Shown in pieces: positions 8,042 to 18,610 of a DNA stretch of 64,000 bases. The position numbers were made by a program, and so were the translations under genes. The stretch's first letter is position 1. Each line of letters starts with the position of its first letter. The notes under the pieces are model-generated. The model ran no database searches, was not told where the DNA came from, and was given only the letters and a program-made list of their open reading frames with translations. The DNA comes from Paludibacteraceae bacterium. GTDB taxonomy: Bacteria; Bacteroidota; Bacteroidia; Bacteroidales; Paludibacteraceae. Location: contig JAEEMG010000058.1 of assembly GCA_016283095.1 (NCBI GenBank), positions 40,252 to 104,251 on the forward strand, written 5' to 3'.

Positions 8042-8085
8042 CGTAACACAAAACTTACGTCCAAGAACGTATAAAATCTTCTTGC

Positions 8086-8135
8086 ATGAAGACGTACGTA
8101 TTCATTTTGCAATGACACGCACGTCCGTGCGTCTC
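8086..8135. repeat. Two adjacent REP-like palindromes
   Basis: 8086-8105 is a 20-bp palindrome with one mismatched pair, centred on ACGTACGT. 8114-8135 is a second one (ACGCACG/CGTGCGT with a 2-nt loop) that abuts the stop codon of the gene at 8135. Together they look like an extragenic palindromic cluster, possibly protecting the mRNA 3' end. Confidence 0.65.
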
Positions 8136-11100
8136 TATTTGACAATCACCTTTTGGTCGCCTACAATGTAAGAACCATTAGATAATCCTCTCAATGCTTC
8201 AGATTTCTTGACGTTGGCTTTTACCAATGCTCCTGAAACAGTGTAGACATTGACAATCTCGTCGTCGTTGTCTGTGGCAATAGATTTGATATTATCAAGT
8301 GGTGAGATTATTACTTCCACTTTGGATCTCTTACTGTAGCAGTATCCATCCTTGTAGGCGATATAGAACACATAAGGATTCGTTGTCGCTGCTGATCTGT
8401 CGATCTCGACAGAGTTGCTTCCCTTCGAATTTGGTTCGTCGACGGAATTAAACCATATCAGTTTCATTGATTCATCTAAAGTCTGGGCAAATTTCTCTGT
8501 CGTAAGAACCTCACTGCTGTCTCCATTGATTGTATACTGGATGTTTTCCTCCTTCGGAGCATCAGGAGTGGCATTTACAGTAACCTCAAAATTGTGAAAA
8601 TCACCAGCACATCCAGTCCTGTAGTCAACCAACTGGTATGTGAATATTCCACTATCTTCTGACTTCATTTCTTCAAAGAATTTCTCGTCCTTGTTGTCTC
8701 CCAACGGTGTTCCAGACAATGTGTCGGCTCCCTTCCACCAATGTATTATATAATTTGATGGAACTCCATTTGTCAAAGTCGTGTCTATCATACCATGGCC
8801 TTCTCCCTCACAGAACTCAGTATTTGGAGTTCTAAACTCTCCATCTGGAGCCTTATTAAATCTGATATAGATTGTATCTGCTGTTTTACATGAACCATTT
8901 GGATACTTCGCGTCAACAGCGTAAAGCAATACTGGTAGCTCAGTTCCTACAAGAGAGGAGTCGTCATAATTGATTGTCTTAGCCTCTACAACATCATTCA
9001 ACACGGTTTTTGCATCTGACATATCGCCTGGGTTTTCTGATTCAAACCATTTGATAGCGAAACCTTCGAAATTGTCAGACTGCCAATCTGCTTTGTCTGG
9101 TGTGATGTCTGCTGCCTGAGAAAGAGTGACACTTTCTCCATAACACAAATCTATCAAATTCTTTCCATGTTTATGGTATTTCGCATACTTGTCTGCTTTG
9201 ATCTTGATATTTGTCGCTGATGCAGTACACATATTACATTTTTTCAATGCCTCAATAGTTGAAGAAACAGAATATGCCGCACACATCTCATTTGGATTAT
9301 ATAAATGGGACAATCCTAAAGTCTCCAAAGTTTCTTTTGATCCAAGGATCGCACGGAAATATACCTTGTCGCCAGAATCAATTTCATTAAAGACAGCTGA
9401 TAAGTCTGTTAGTTTTACAGAGTCGGAAATGCCGCTTCCTGGAATTGGCTTCCATGTCTTGTTGTCTTCTGGATTACCTGTCGTGTATTGGAAAATATAG
9501 CCTTGGTTGTTTTGGTAGAATTTAGAAATCATGTTTGTTTCGCTTGCAACCAAATTCAAGTCTTTTCCTTCACAAGATGTGATGCTTTTATTTGACAGAT
9601 CGTCAAAATACAAATCCACATTAGGAACCGCACATGACCAGAGCTGAATGTCATCCAGAATCAAGTCGTTGCCTGTTTTATTCTGATCTGTTCCGCCAGC
9701 TTCTGAAATGATCTCAAGCTTAAGGCTGTCACCAGTCAAATCAAAAGAAATTGAGACCTCTTCCCATGCTGTAGTAACATCATATACAGTTTCATTGTCA
9801 TGTACAGAATATCTAGTTACTGTTTCTGAAGTGTATTCCTTTCCTGAACCATAGTCTGTAACACGGATTTTGACTTTAACAGGACCCTCTGAAGCAGACC
9901 AGTTGCTGATATAACATTTTGCAGTGTATCTTCTTTCACAAAGGTTCTTGATTGTTCTGCTATAAAGAACCTCATTAGCCTTATTGCCACAATTCAATAC
10001 CAACATGGCTCCATAACCATAACCATTATATGTGTGGTCTGGCACATATCCATTTGGCGTCTGATATGTGTTGGCACCACTAGCCATAGAATCAGAAGCT
10101 GGATACTTACCATAGAAAGTCTGGGCCTGCCATCCCCAGTGTGTACCCTCAGAATCAAAACTATTAGTTATATTAGCTGCGACGGAATATGTTCCTTCCA
10201 TATCAGGAGTTGAATTATATCTAGCTCCAGGAATAGAGTCTGACAGCTCGTATGACCAACCATCAGTTGTCCTGTTCGCTACTTTGATTGGGTTGCTTAT
10301 GTCAGAGTAATCCCATACCCAATAACTGCCTTTTTGTGTAAACGTACCAAAGTCATCCTGCCATATCAACTTTTCATCAGATGGATTTCCATTGCCATCT
10401 GTACAACAAACTTTATCTACAAACTTAAAACTCTTTGATCTGATTTTATATCTCTCTGCTGTAGTGATTTCACAATAAAATGTGTATTCCTGTCCATCTA
10501 CATTTCCTGTGGTGTGAGTATACGTTGTATTTGTTGCTCCAGAGATAGCGGTTCCATTTTTGTACCACTGATATTTACAATTCTTATATTTATAAGTGTC
10601 GTCCAATCTGAATGTGACATCCTTACCTCCGACACATTCAGAATTTTTTCCTAATATTACTGGCTCAACCTCTGCATAAACTTTGATGCTTTTGATCATA
10701 ATAGCTTCACCTTTAGCCATTTGCGAAATATAAAAGTTCACAGTCAATTTATTGTTATAAATTGGGCCATGGAAAGCTGTCGCTGATGATGGAGTTGTTA
10801 TTTCAAATACGTTACAAGAATCCTCTCTGAAGCCGGGACGAGAATCTATGCCTCCGGATAGAGTGTTGTTGACACCGATTTTTAATGCCGAATTATATCC
10901 GCTATTTAAATGTGGAGCTTTATTCGACCCTGAATTGTTTAGATAGGTTGAGGAATGTGGGTTGCAGACTTCTACAACAATTCTATATTTACCATTGTTC
11001 TTCAGCCCTTTAACTTCCATAGAAAAGACAGGAGTAGTTGGAGTTGATCTTTCACCATTAGAAATGATTACTCCCCACTCTCCAGAATTTTCATTGTCGT

Positions 11101-11422
11101 AAAATCGCAAAGAATCCAAATTGCTAGGATTGGATGTTATCGCATAGTGTTGCTCATTTAAAAAGGATGACATTTTTTCCGTTGAAACAATAGAATCAGG
11201 TAAAAGAAAATTTGTCCTGAAAGTAGGTGTGTTGATACCTTCAAAATCATTCAGTTCATCAAAAGAATGATAAGCGTCGTTTTCCCCACCAATAACTTTA
11301 AACTCTGTTGATGCCACCAAAGGTAGGTTTGTGGTTGGCGCAAATTGAGCATAAACATTGGAATTGCCCAACAAAAGCCCAATAACGAATAACCAAATGG
11401 TTAGTAAATGTTGTTTTTTCAT
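8135..11422 (-). CDS. Large T9SS-secreted surface protein with Ig-like domains
   Basis: 1095 residues from the ATG at 11420-11422, which begins the signal peptide MKKQHLLTIWLFVIGLLLG; the ATG 30 bp upstream would mask it. Residues 250-340 form an Ig-like/PKD-type domain (YQWYKNGTAISGATNTTYT). Residues 350-600 form a jelly-roll-like module (DDFGTF at the start, LILDDIQLWSC at the end). Further Ig-like repeats follow, with cysteines in YCEITT, CEGKDL and FCEGEG. The last 50 residues are a T9SS sorting tail (VNVYTVSGALVKANV, then SYIVGDQKVIVK). No catalytic domain was recognised; an adhesin or matrix protein is the likely role. Confidence 0.8.
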   Translation of the reverse strand: MKKQHLLTIWLFVIGLLLGNSNVYAQFAPTTNLPLVASTEFKVIGGENDAYHSFDELNDFEGINTPTFRTNFLLPDSIVSTEKMSSFLNEQHYAITSNPSNLDSLRFYDNENSGEWGVIISNGERSTPTTPVFSMEVKGLKNNGKYRIVVEVCNPHSSTYLNNSGSNKAPHLNSGYNSALKIGVNNTLSGGIDSRPGFREDSCNVFEITTPSSATAFHGPIYNNKLTVNFYISQMAKGEAIMIKSIKVYAEVEPVILGKNSECVGGKDVTFRLDDTYKYKNCKYQWYKNGTAISGATNTTYTHTTGNVDGQEYTFYCEITTAERYKIRSKSFKFVDKVCCTDGNGNPSDEKLIWQDDFGTFTQKGSYWVWDYSDISNPIKVANRTTDGWSYELSDSIPGARYNSTPDMEGTYSVAANITNSFDSEGTHWGWQAQTFYGKYPASDSMASGANTYQTPNGYVPDHTYNGYGYGAMLVLNCGNKANEVLYSRTIKNLCERRYTAKCYISNWSASEGPVKVKIRVTDYGSGKEYTSETVTRYSVHDNETVYDVTTAWEEVSISFDLTGDSLKLEIISEAGGTDQNKTGNDLILDDIQLWSCAVPNVDLYFDDLSNKSITSCEGKDLNLVASETNMISKFYQNNQGYIFQYTTGNPEDNKTWKPIPGSGISDSVKLTDLSAVFNEIDSGDKVYFRAILGSKETLETLGLSHLYNPNEMCAAYSVSSTIEALKKCNMCTASATNIKIKADKYAKYHKHGKNLIDLCYGESVTLSQAADITPDKADWQSDNFEGFAIKWFESENPGDMSDAKTVLNDVVEAKTINYDDSSLVGTELPVLLYAVDAKYPNGSCKTADTIYIRFNKAPDGEFRTPNTEFCEGEGHGMIDTTLTNGVPSNYIIHWWKGADTLSGTPLGDNKDEKFFEEMKSEDSGIFTYQLVDYRTGCAGDFHNFEVTVNATPDAPKEENIQYTINGDSSEVLTTEKFAQTLDESMKLIWFNSVDEPNSKGSNSVEIDRSAATTNPYVFYIAYKDGYCYSKRSKVEVIISPLDNIKSIATDNDDEIVNVYTVSGALVKANVKKSEALRGLSNGSYIVGDQKVIVK

Positions 11423-11525
11423 ATTCGTAGACTTTAAAAATTCTAATAACATTTTTGTAGATTTGCTTTTTCTCTTTATTTCAATTTGATGAAAACTTTT
11501 ATCGTCATGGTTAAAGAATACTTTG

Positions 11526-11533
11526 CAAATGTA
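11526..11533 (-). promoter_or_regulatory. -7 box of the large surface-protein gene
   Basis: TACATTTG on the minus strand, 103 bp upstream of the chosen ATG. No clear -33 TTTG is visible. Confidence 0.4.
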
Positions 11534-11681
11534 ATGATTTTTGAACTAGGTATATATTGTCGCATTGATATTTAACTTTTTTTATATTTTTTCTGTAGCA
11601 ATAGTTGTGATAGTGTTCGTGATGTGCGAAAACAAAACCTAAAATTATAATATGAGTTTTCACAATGTCATTCTTTGACAT

Positions 11682-12317
11682 TTATGCGAAAATATGCGAA
11701 ACGATAGTGTAGATTAGAGTGCAGGCAGAAAGTATCATAAGTATGGATCCTGTCAACTTGTTCAAAATCACAAGACCACGTAGATTGAATCGACTGCGGA
11801 AAATGTCAGCTATGTTCACGATTAATAGCCACCATGCCAACGCTCCAGCCAATATGGATGCGATGCTAAGCACATTCTGTACAATATCCACGTCGCTGGT
11901 AAGGAATGAGAATCTTGAGAAGACTCCGATAAACAGGAACACCACCAATGGATTGGTGATTGTTAGTCCGAACGACGATAGAAAATCTTGTATCACACTG
12001 CCTTTCTTCGTCTCCATGTTTTTCAGTTTGGCGACGGGATTGTCTCTATATGTGTGTAATCCAAAGCAGAACACCACGATGCTGCCGATAATTTCGAGCG
12101 CGAATTTGTGGTCTTCAATGAATCCTATCACCATCGACATACTGAATCCGGCTATCAAGGCGTAGATCATATCCGACAGCATTGCCCCGAATCCAGTGGC
12201 AAAACCGTGGGCTTTTCCTCTGTTAAGTGTACGCTGAAGACATAAAACGCCTATCGGTCCGACTGGGGCCGATACTACAACGCCGATCAACATGCCTTTT
12301 ATTAGTGTGTACAACAT
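11682..12317 (-). CDS. LysE/RhtB-family exporter
   Basis: 211 residues with five to six hydrophobic segments. The N-terminal family signature is present (GMLIGVVVSAPVGPIGVLCLQRTL, abbreviated here to GVVVSAPVGPIG), followed by GFATGFGAMLSDMIYA and the mid-protein TNPLVVFLFIGVF. LysE-type proteins export amino acids or related small molecules across the inner membrane; the substrate cannot be read from sequence. It appears monocistronic, with a -7 box at 12323-12330. Confidence 0.85.
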   Translation of the reverse strand: MLYTLIKGMLIGVVVSAPVGPIGVLCLQRTLNRGKAHGFATGFGAMLSDMIYALIAGFSMSMVIGFIEDHKFALEIIGSIVVFCFGLHTYRDNPVAKLKNMETKKGSVIQDFLSSFGLTITNPLVVFLFIGVFSRFSFLTSDVDIVQNVLSIASILAGALAWWLLIVNIADIFRSRFNLRGLVILNKLTGSILMILSACTLIYTIVSHIFA

Positions 12318-12322
12318 AATTG

Positions 12323-12330
12323 CAAAGATA
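12323..12330 (-). promoter_or_regulatory. -7 box of the LysE-family gene
   Basis: TATCTTTG on the minus strand, only 6 bp before the ATG at 12317. That implies a leaderless or near-leaderless transcript if used. Confidence 0.4.
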
Positions 12331-12413
12331 GTAAAATTAAATTAGAAATTATAAATGTGAAATGCGAAATGAATTCGAGACTGTTTAAAAATAAGGAATT
12401 GGCTATAATAGTA

Positions 12414-12452
12414 TGAGGATTGGTTAGGGCGTTCTGCCCTTAACAATCCTCA
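12414..12452. repeat. Strong intergenic hairpin containing repeat copy B
   Basis: TGAGGATTG and the following bases pair with CAATCCTCA across a GTTCT loop, giving a nearly continuous stem of about 16 bp with a one-base slip. Its right half is the start of element copy B (12429-12472), related to 7366-7410. Confidence 0.6.
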
Positions 12453-12472
12453 GTTTTAGTTGCTGAATGGGC
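12429..12472. repeat. Diverged intergenic element, copy B
   Basis: The order GTTCTG-CCCTT-AATCCTCA-GTTTTAG-GCTGAATGGGC matches 7366-7410 with scattered substitutions and one indel. Both copies are intergenic and in the same orientation. Confidence 0.5.
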
Positions 12473-12521
12473 GTATATAGCAAAATATTTTAAGCGAATT
12501 TGAACAGCATCTTTGCGTTTC

Positions 12522-12561
12522 AATTTAGCATTTAGCATTTAGCATTTATAATTTATAATTT
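12522..12561. repeat. Reiterated AT-rich words after the macroglobulin stop
   Basis: TTTAGCAT occurs three times in tandem, then TTTATAAT-like words occur twice, running directly into the stop codon at 12560. Similar tracts abut other gene ends in the window (44131, 55039, 63150). Confidence 0.55.
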
Positions 12562-15500
12562 ACTCAACTCTCACTTTTCCTCCTTCTGAATTAGCACTGA
12601 ATGCCGGACAGTAGTGTGGAATCACTTTTGTGATGCCTTGTGTGTATTCTCCGCTCTGTGTCACATGCAATGTGTATTCAAACACTCGTGTGCCTTTGCT
12701 GATGTGGTCGAAGAACATGCTGTATTCGCTGTCTGTGATGCTCTGGTAGTAGAATCTGCCGTCGGCCCATTCCATGCCTGGACGTTTTCTGACAGGCTCA
12801 AGACATGCGGCACGTAGATCGAGCACCTGTACAAAGTCGATGTCTCTGTCGCTTCTCAATGTCATCACGATCTTCACTTTGTCTCCTTTCTTCAGCTTTT
12901 CTCCTTCTTTGATCTCCTGGAGCATCTCTTTATCGTCGTCTCCGTCGTTGCCGATCACCACTTTATACATCTTCTTTTTCACCTCTATGCCACTCTTTCC
13001 GCTTGTTATCTCGGAATATGGGGCGTCGTAGGCGATGTAGATGCCGCCGATACCTTCTTGTCCGGCTGGTTGCTCGACGTGGATGCTGTTGCACAGTTCT
13101 GGAGTGAAGTTTTCTTTGCCGTAATGGATCTTCACATATCCGTCGCCAGACAATCGTTTCTCGTCGATCTGCTTGCCTCCGATCTTTATCGTTGCGACGG
13201 TACGGTTTCCGCTCTTTCTCAAATCAGACGTTGCTTTTCCATCACCTACTAATGCGTCGATGGCGGCTAGTGTACCTTGTGTGTTGCTCCACTGTGTCGT
13301 CTCTTTCTTTGTGATGAGATGGAAACGTAGGTCTGCCAACTCTTTGGCATCACAACCTGTCTTCTGGAATGCTTTTGTCAACATTGCGTGGGTGCTGATG
13401 GAGTTTCCGTAGCGTCCCCAACTGTTTTGATTCTCTTTCCAGTACATACCGAGCTCCTCTGTCTCAGTAGCACTCTGACGTAATGATTCTACGATTGATT
13501 TGGCTTCTTTCTCGTCGCCCTTCATATTCAGGACGATAGCGAATGAAGCTTTGCCGTAGAGTGTCATATCTTTGATCTCTTTATGTGCCTTGCCGACGTA
13601 GTAATCGAGAATCTTTTGAGTGTTGTTGTCGAGATTCTTGTCGTATGATATCCTCATCTTGAATATGTCGAATATCCATTCTCTGTCTGCGTTCCATTTT
13701 TTCTCGATCTCATTCTTATATGCTTCCGCTAAAGCTTTGTCGATGTATTTCACCGCATCTTTCAGCATCTTCTCGCACTTCTTTGGCAAGACTCCGTGTT
13801 CACGCATATCCACCAAATATTTGGCTACATAAACTGTCACATATTCGCTTGGCTTGAACCCTGGGAACCATGCGAATCCTCCGTCTGCTTGCTGCAACTT
13901 CTGCAGTTTGCTGATCGCATCATTGTTGGCTTTGGCAATTCTGTCTTTGTCGTAAAGTTCCACGATTTTTGCTCTCTGCTCACTCTCGTCCTTAGCCTCA
14001 CACATCCATGGAGTCTGCTGCATCAACACGTTTTTCAGCTCCTGGTTTTGCTCAAGTGGCGACGTTGCGTGGATGCCTTCTTTTTTCCATTCCTCCACCA
14101 CACTCGGTATCTCCGGATAGATGTTGGCTATGCGTTGTGCCATCTGGTTGACATAAACGGTTGAAATCAATTCCGTCGCACAATCATATTTGGCTTCTTT
14201 CACTGATGGTAAAGCCATGAGTGCCTGCCATACAGCGTTGTCTGTATATTCCACGGTGAGTTCGGCGTCTTTCATCTCTTTCTCATTGTATGGGATTGAG
14301 AAATCTTTTGTTTCTCCGCCTCTCACGTGCATTGACTTGCTCTTCACTACGTGTGTGCCGTCAGCCAAAACTGGCAACTGGTGCACCTCACCGTCGGAGA
14401 AGGTTCCGCTTTTGCCCACCATCTTGACCTCTATCGCCGCCACTCCTGCTGGCACATCAAAACTCCATTCCTCAACTACTGAGGACTGTGCTGCCACATT
14501 GAATTCGTGTGACTGCTGCAGAAGTATTTTGTCTGTCGCTACATCTTTTACGATTATAGCGACGTCGCCTTTCATAATCTTCCGAATTTCGGACTTTCCG
14601 TGCGTCTTTATCTCATCGTTGTTTGTGATGGTAGTGGCGAATGAGCACTTGTCTCCTTTTCTCACGAATCTTGGCAAACTGGCCTTGACAGTGAACGGCA
14701 TCTTTGTCTGCAATTCCTCGCTGGTGATGCAGCTGTTGACTTTTTTGTCGTGTGCAAAAATGAACATTTTCCACGCTGTCAACGCATCTGGAGCTGTGTA
14801 TTCAAACTCCACACTGCCATCCGCATTGGTTGTCAACTGAGGATAGAAGAATGCCGTCTCCACAAAATTATTGCGGACTCTGACATCTGCGAATTTGTCT
14901 TTGGTATCAGCATCGTCAGAACCCATTGCTTCATTCTCAACTGAATCAGATTCTATTTTTGCACTCTCTATTGCGTCGTATGCTATGTCCATACTTCTCA
15001 ACATCTTTGGAGATGCTTTTATTGATGGACATACCCCAGGAACTCCATTAGCGTATGCGTACATGATGTTGACATTTGGCATATTGATGTTGTCCCATAA
15101 GAACTTGAAGTTTGGCAATTCTTGGTATGAACCTATATGAACGCCTTTGTGAATGCCGAAAGGACGCAAGTAGTTGTAGCGTGATTCGGTTTTGTATTCT
15201 GGATAATAGATAGAGTAGTGGTCTAACGTGCTCCATGATGGCAACATGCCACGAAGGCTTGCGTCTACCATGACTGCCGCGACCTCATAGTTGATGCTTG
15301 TCGGCTTGATTCTCATCTTCACTTTCTGTTTCTCACCGGGCACGATGTTGCGGACAATCTCTAAAATCTCGATCTTTTGTTCCTCTTTCGTCACTTTCCT
15401 TTCTATGTTCACATTACTGTGCTCTTTTATTAGTTCGTGTTGTCTGACAGTGACGAATTCCACAGACACCATGTTCAGATTGCTGTTGGCGAAGTATTTG

Positions 15501-18500
15501 TTGAATGGCACTTTGTAGATTTTCTGCTCATTATTGATCTTAATCCATTCGTCATGCAGTAGTTTCCCATCCTCACTTCTTACAATAGCCAATACAGCAG
15601 CATCTTTTTCAGAGGATCCGATCAGAATCTCAGCGTCTTTTTCTCGTGAACACTCTTGTCTTCTTCCGTCAAGACATGGAATCCAAAGTTTTGATTCAAA
15701 TCCTTCTGGCAATTTCGACGATGTCTTGTCGTATAATAAGAATTCTTGCCAGTCGATCACCTCTCCCGACAATGTTTCCAGGTGTAGCTCGTAGGAAGCT
15801 GGGGCAAGTGATGACAGATCCAAAGACTCCTCTGTCATAGATCCTTTGCCTTTGATCTTCTTGGAAATCAGAGCTTGGCTTGAAATATTTTTATCTTTAT
15901 TTCCTTTTGTGGTGACGGTGAGCATCACTTCTGCATCACTGTTGTATTTCGCAGCGTTTATAATGTTGAAACAGAACGCCAGTGGTGAATGCTTTTCTAT
16001 ATTGTAGTTGATGAAATTGCATAAGACTCCTTTCACAGATAGCTCTGCTAAATCCACATGATTATTTGCTGACACAGTCTCTCCACTTGGCAAAACAGCG
16101 TCGACGGTGATTTCAACTGCTTTTGTGTCATCTTTTGTGATGGCGGAATCTGTCACAATTGTGAACTTGCCGTCGTCTCCACATTTGGCTTCTCCAGAAA
16201 ACAATACTTTTCTTGTGTCAGAATAACCAGTTTTCACATTTTCAATGCGGTATTTGACAGTCGCTCCACCGATTGCTTCTCCTGAGAATGTTTTGACTTC
16301 GCCTTCAAACTCAAGTTTGCTGCCATACATTATCGAACTTCCGTCTTTCACGTTGATCTTGGCTTCTGCCACTGGCAGTTTGTACGACTCCACTGTGATT
16401 CGGTGGTTTTCGTAAACTCCGTTGTTTTTGTCATCATTACAGATCGCATTGATACAGAAACTTCCATTCAGACGGTCAGTCGGAATGTTGAATTTGAATG
16501 CAGCCGAGCCGAATCCGTTTGTGATGACCTCTTTTTCTTCTATCGTTTCGTAGTTCGCATCCTTAAAAATCAGTTTGATCTTTTTGCTTTCAACTACGTG
16601 CTCTTCATTTTTGCTCAGAGATGTCATCACTACTTTGCCTTCTATTGTTTGGCCTGGACGGTAGATGCTTCTGTCTGTTAATATAGATATTGATTGGCTC
16701 TCTTTTTCTGCTGCAGATTCATTTTTATAAATACTCATCCATTGTGGATAGATATCCTCGCCTTTTTGTGCGTGGATCTCATAATTGTGACTGTCAGACA
16801 GAGTGAATGTCACTTTGCCGTCTGCGGATGAGTTCTGAGTCTCTTTCAGATTATAATCATAGCCATGGATAAGGTATCTTTCGACTGTTGCTCCGTTTGC
16901 TGGATGTCCCGTCTCTCCGTCCACCACGAATATGTCTCTCTTGTCTCCTACAGTAGTGATGTCAAACAAAGAAAGGTCAGTGATGTTGATTGTTATATAG
17001 TTGTCTTTGTTTATTTCGTTTTTCTTGTTGCTGAAATAAATCAGATATTTTCCGTAGTCAAGATCGTTGCCGATATTAATGACGGTATCTTTCTTGAATA
17101 TGTAGTTAGACGGAGATAGTTTGAATTCTTTCTTTGCTATAAGTTTTGTTTTTACCGATTCTTCTCTGTCATTGTTTTTTTCTATTTCTATAGGAGTCAT
17201 CTCAACACGATAGATTTCTGCATAAAGCAAGTCAGTGTTGGCATAGCTGACATTGATCTCCACATCTTTGCCTTTACCGAAACATGCTCTTTTGGCAGAT
17301 CCGTTGACTTCAACGTTGTTGAGCCACTCTATATTTTTGATCAGCTCTTTGGTGCCGGGGTGTTTGGGATATTCCTTTTTGTATTTTTCCGCCTCATTTA
17401 TAATTAGAGTTGGAAAAGATTCGATGTTTTTCAGATCATCTTGTGAATTATAACCTGAGTTTCGTCTGTATAGGGCACGACACATTATCTCTTGCTTTTT
17501 CACAACAGCGTTTACAATGTTCGAAGTCTTTCCGTCGTATTGTTTGATGAGATCATCTAAAGCCTCTAGATTTTCCTTGTTCTGCGTTTTGCTCCAATTG
17601 ATAGATAATGATTGCAGACGGGAAAGTTCTGCGGATAGGGCTGCGGAATATTCCTTTTTGCTGTTGTGATAGTTTATCACATCGGCGAAGACAGAGTTTA
17701 GAAAATCTTTTTTCAAAAGCTCTTTCGGCACACGGATAATAGGCAGAAAAATGGATTTTGTAAATTCAATATCTGATAAGTCGTTGAAATAAAAAGATAT
17801 CAGCGACGGGAGCATCGCATCAAAAACCGATGGATGGACCTCTTTGTATTCATCTGTGATTGCGTCATTTTTGACAAACAGAGAGTGGTATTTTTCTGAT
17901 GATGTGGAAAGAAGAGTCTCTTTGTTTTTCACAATGTTGTCGACGTGGGTGCGTACGACATCACGTAGGTTTTCAAACGACATCTCACGGAAATCTTCAG
18001 CTGTAAACTGCTTGCCGGACTCATTCTTGACTGTTGAGACAGCACCTGGGTGTCTTCCCATCACATTAATGAAATCCTTCACCATTTTTGCCATGAACAG
18101 TTCACAGCATGCTTTCTCCACTGGCGATTTGAAAGAGCTCTTCAGTTCTGACACCTTTTTGTAGTGGCTGATTATGATATCCTCTCCCTCTTCACGGTTG
18201 GTGATGTGTGGCTTGGTTCTTGATCTATGTATAGGCAAGACGTTGGAATTTAAATCACTTACATCGTCGTTGATTGTGGATTTTTCTCCTGCAGATATAT
18301 CATATTCGCATCCCAAATCGATTGCGAAATCATAGATCTCACATTTCAGAAGGTTCAGTTCGTCTTTCTCCTTTTTTGCTGTCACACGTATTTCGTCAAC
18401 TTTCTTTTGGGCATCCTTGAGTAAAGGCTTGTCCATAAGCTTGTCTATCTCACTCCATTTAGAAGTGTAGTCGAATTTTGATGTTTTGTTGTTTCCCATA

Positions 18501-18556
18501 ATAGACAAAGAAAGAAAAGTTAGTATCAATGTTAATATGAGTTTCTTTTTGCTCAT
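12560..18556 (-). CDS. Alpha-2-macroglobulin family protein
   Basis: 1998 residues with a signal peptide (1-21). An alpha-helical N-terminal region extends to about 400. A chain of MG beta-domains follows, with the bait-side signature ILTDRSIYRPGQTIEGKVV (residue about 625) and the typical TTNADGSVEFEYTAPDALTAW region (about 1250). The TED-like alpha domain follows. Bacterial macroglobulins trap attacking proteases and often act with a peptidoglycan glycosyltransferase; none is nearby. At the place of the thioester motif CxEQ I read YDCATELIS (Cys1459): Glu instead of Gln at Cys+3, so a normal thioester is unlikely. No T9SS tail was seen. Together with the serpins it suggests exposure to proteases. 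Confidence 0.88.
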   Translation of the reverse strand: MSKKKLILTLILTFLSLSIMGNNKTSKFDYTSKWSEIDKLMDKPLLKDAQKKVDEIRVTAKKEKDELNLLKCEIYDFAIDLGCEYDISAGEKSTINDDVSDLNSNVLPIHRSRTKPHITNREEGEDIIISHYKKVSELKSSFKSPVEKACCELFMAKMVKDFINVMGRHPGAVSTVKNESGKQFTAEDFREMSFENLRDVVRTHVDNIVKNKETLLSTSSEKYHSLFVKNDAITDEYKEVHPSVFDAMLPSLISFYFNDLSDIEFTKSIFLPIIRVPKELLKKDFLNSVFADVINYHNSKKEYSAALSAELSRLQSLSINWSKTQNKENLEALDDLIKQYDGKTSNIVNAVVKKQEIMCRALYRRNSGYNSQDDLKNIESFPTLIINEAEKYKKEYPKHPGTKELIKNIEWLNNVEVNGSAKRACFGKGKDVEINVSYANTDLLYAEIYRVEMTPIEIEKNNDREESVKTKLIAKKEFKLSPSNYIFKKDTVINIGNDLDYGKYLIYFSNKKNEINKDNYITINITDLSLFDITTVGDKRDIFVVDGETGHPANGATVERYLIHGYDYNLKETQNSSADGKVTFTLSDSHNYEIHAQKGEDIYPQWMSIYKNESAAEKESQSISILTDRSIYRPGQTIEGKVVMTSLSKNEEHVVESKKIKLIFKDANYETIEEKEVITNGFGSAAFKFNIPTDRLNGSFCINAICNDDKNNGVYENHRITVESYKLPVAEAKINVKDGSSIMYGSKLEFEGEVKTFSGEAIGGATVKYRIENVKTGYSDTRKVLFSGEAKCGDDGKFTIVTDSAITKDDTKAVEITVDAVLPSGETVSANNHVDLAELSVKGVLCNFINYNIEKHSPLAFCFNIINAAKYNSDAEVMLTVTTKGNKDKNISSQALISKKIKGKGSMTEESLDLSSLAPASYELHLETLSGEVIDWQEFLLYDKTSSKLPEGFESKLWIPCLDGRRQECSREKDAEILIGSSEKDAAVLAIVRSEDGKLLHDEWIKINNEQKIYKVPFNKYFANSNLNMVSVEFVTVRQHELIKEHSNVNIERKVTKEEQKIEILEIVRNIVPGEKQKVKMRIKPTSINYEVAAVMVDASLRGMLPSWSTLDHYSIYYPEYKTESRYNYLRPFGIHKGVHIGSYQELPNFKFLWDNINMPNVNIMYAYANGVPGVCPSIKASPKMLRSMDIAYDAIESAKIESDSVENEAMGSDDADTKDKFADVRVRNNFVETAFFYPQLTTNADGSVEFEYTAPDALTAWKMFIFAHDKKVNSCITSEELQTKMPFTVKASLPRFVRKGDKCSFATTITNNDEIKTHGKSEIRKIMKGDVAIIVKDVATDKILLQQSHEFNVAAQSSVVEEWSFDVPAGVAAIEVKMVGKSGTFSDGEVHQLPVLADGTHVVKSKSMHVRGGETKDFSIPYNEKEMKDAELTVEYTDNAVWQALMALPSVKEAKYDCATELISTVYVNQMAQRIANIYPEIPSVVEEWKKEGIHATSPLEQNQELKNVLMQQTPWMCEAKDESEQRAKIVELYDKDRIAKANNDAISKLQKLQQADGGFAWFPGFKPSEYVTVYVAKYLVDMREHGVLPKKCEKMLKDAVKYIDKALAEAYKNEIEKKWNADREWIFDIFKMRISYDKNLDNNTQKILDYYVGKAHKEIKDMTLYGKASFAIVLNMKGDEKEAKSIVESLRQSATETEELGMYWKENQNSWGRYGNSISTHAMLTKAFQKTGCDAKELADLRFHLITKKETTQWSNTQGTLAAIDALVGDGKATSDLRKSGNRTVATIKIGGKQIDEKRLSGDGYVKIHYGKENFTPELCNSIHVEQPAGQEGIGGIYIAYDAPYSEITSGKSGIEVKKKMYKVVIGNDGDDDKEMLQEIKEGEKLKKGDKVKIVMTLRSDRDIDFVQVLDLRAACLEPVRKRPGMEWADGRFYYQSITDSEYSMFFDHISKGTRVFEYTLHVTQSGEYTQGITKVIPHYCPAFSANSEGGKVRVE

Positions 18557-18610
18557 GACAGTATCGATTTTGAAAATGTTGTGTACAGCAATGAATCTGA
18601 GTGACTAAAA

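Noticed and set aside
7915-8145. Minus-strand ORF of 76 codons
   Set aside because: It overlaps the stop of the large surface-protein gene and runs through its palindromes and terminator. No signal or domain; probably a by-product of the repeats.
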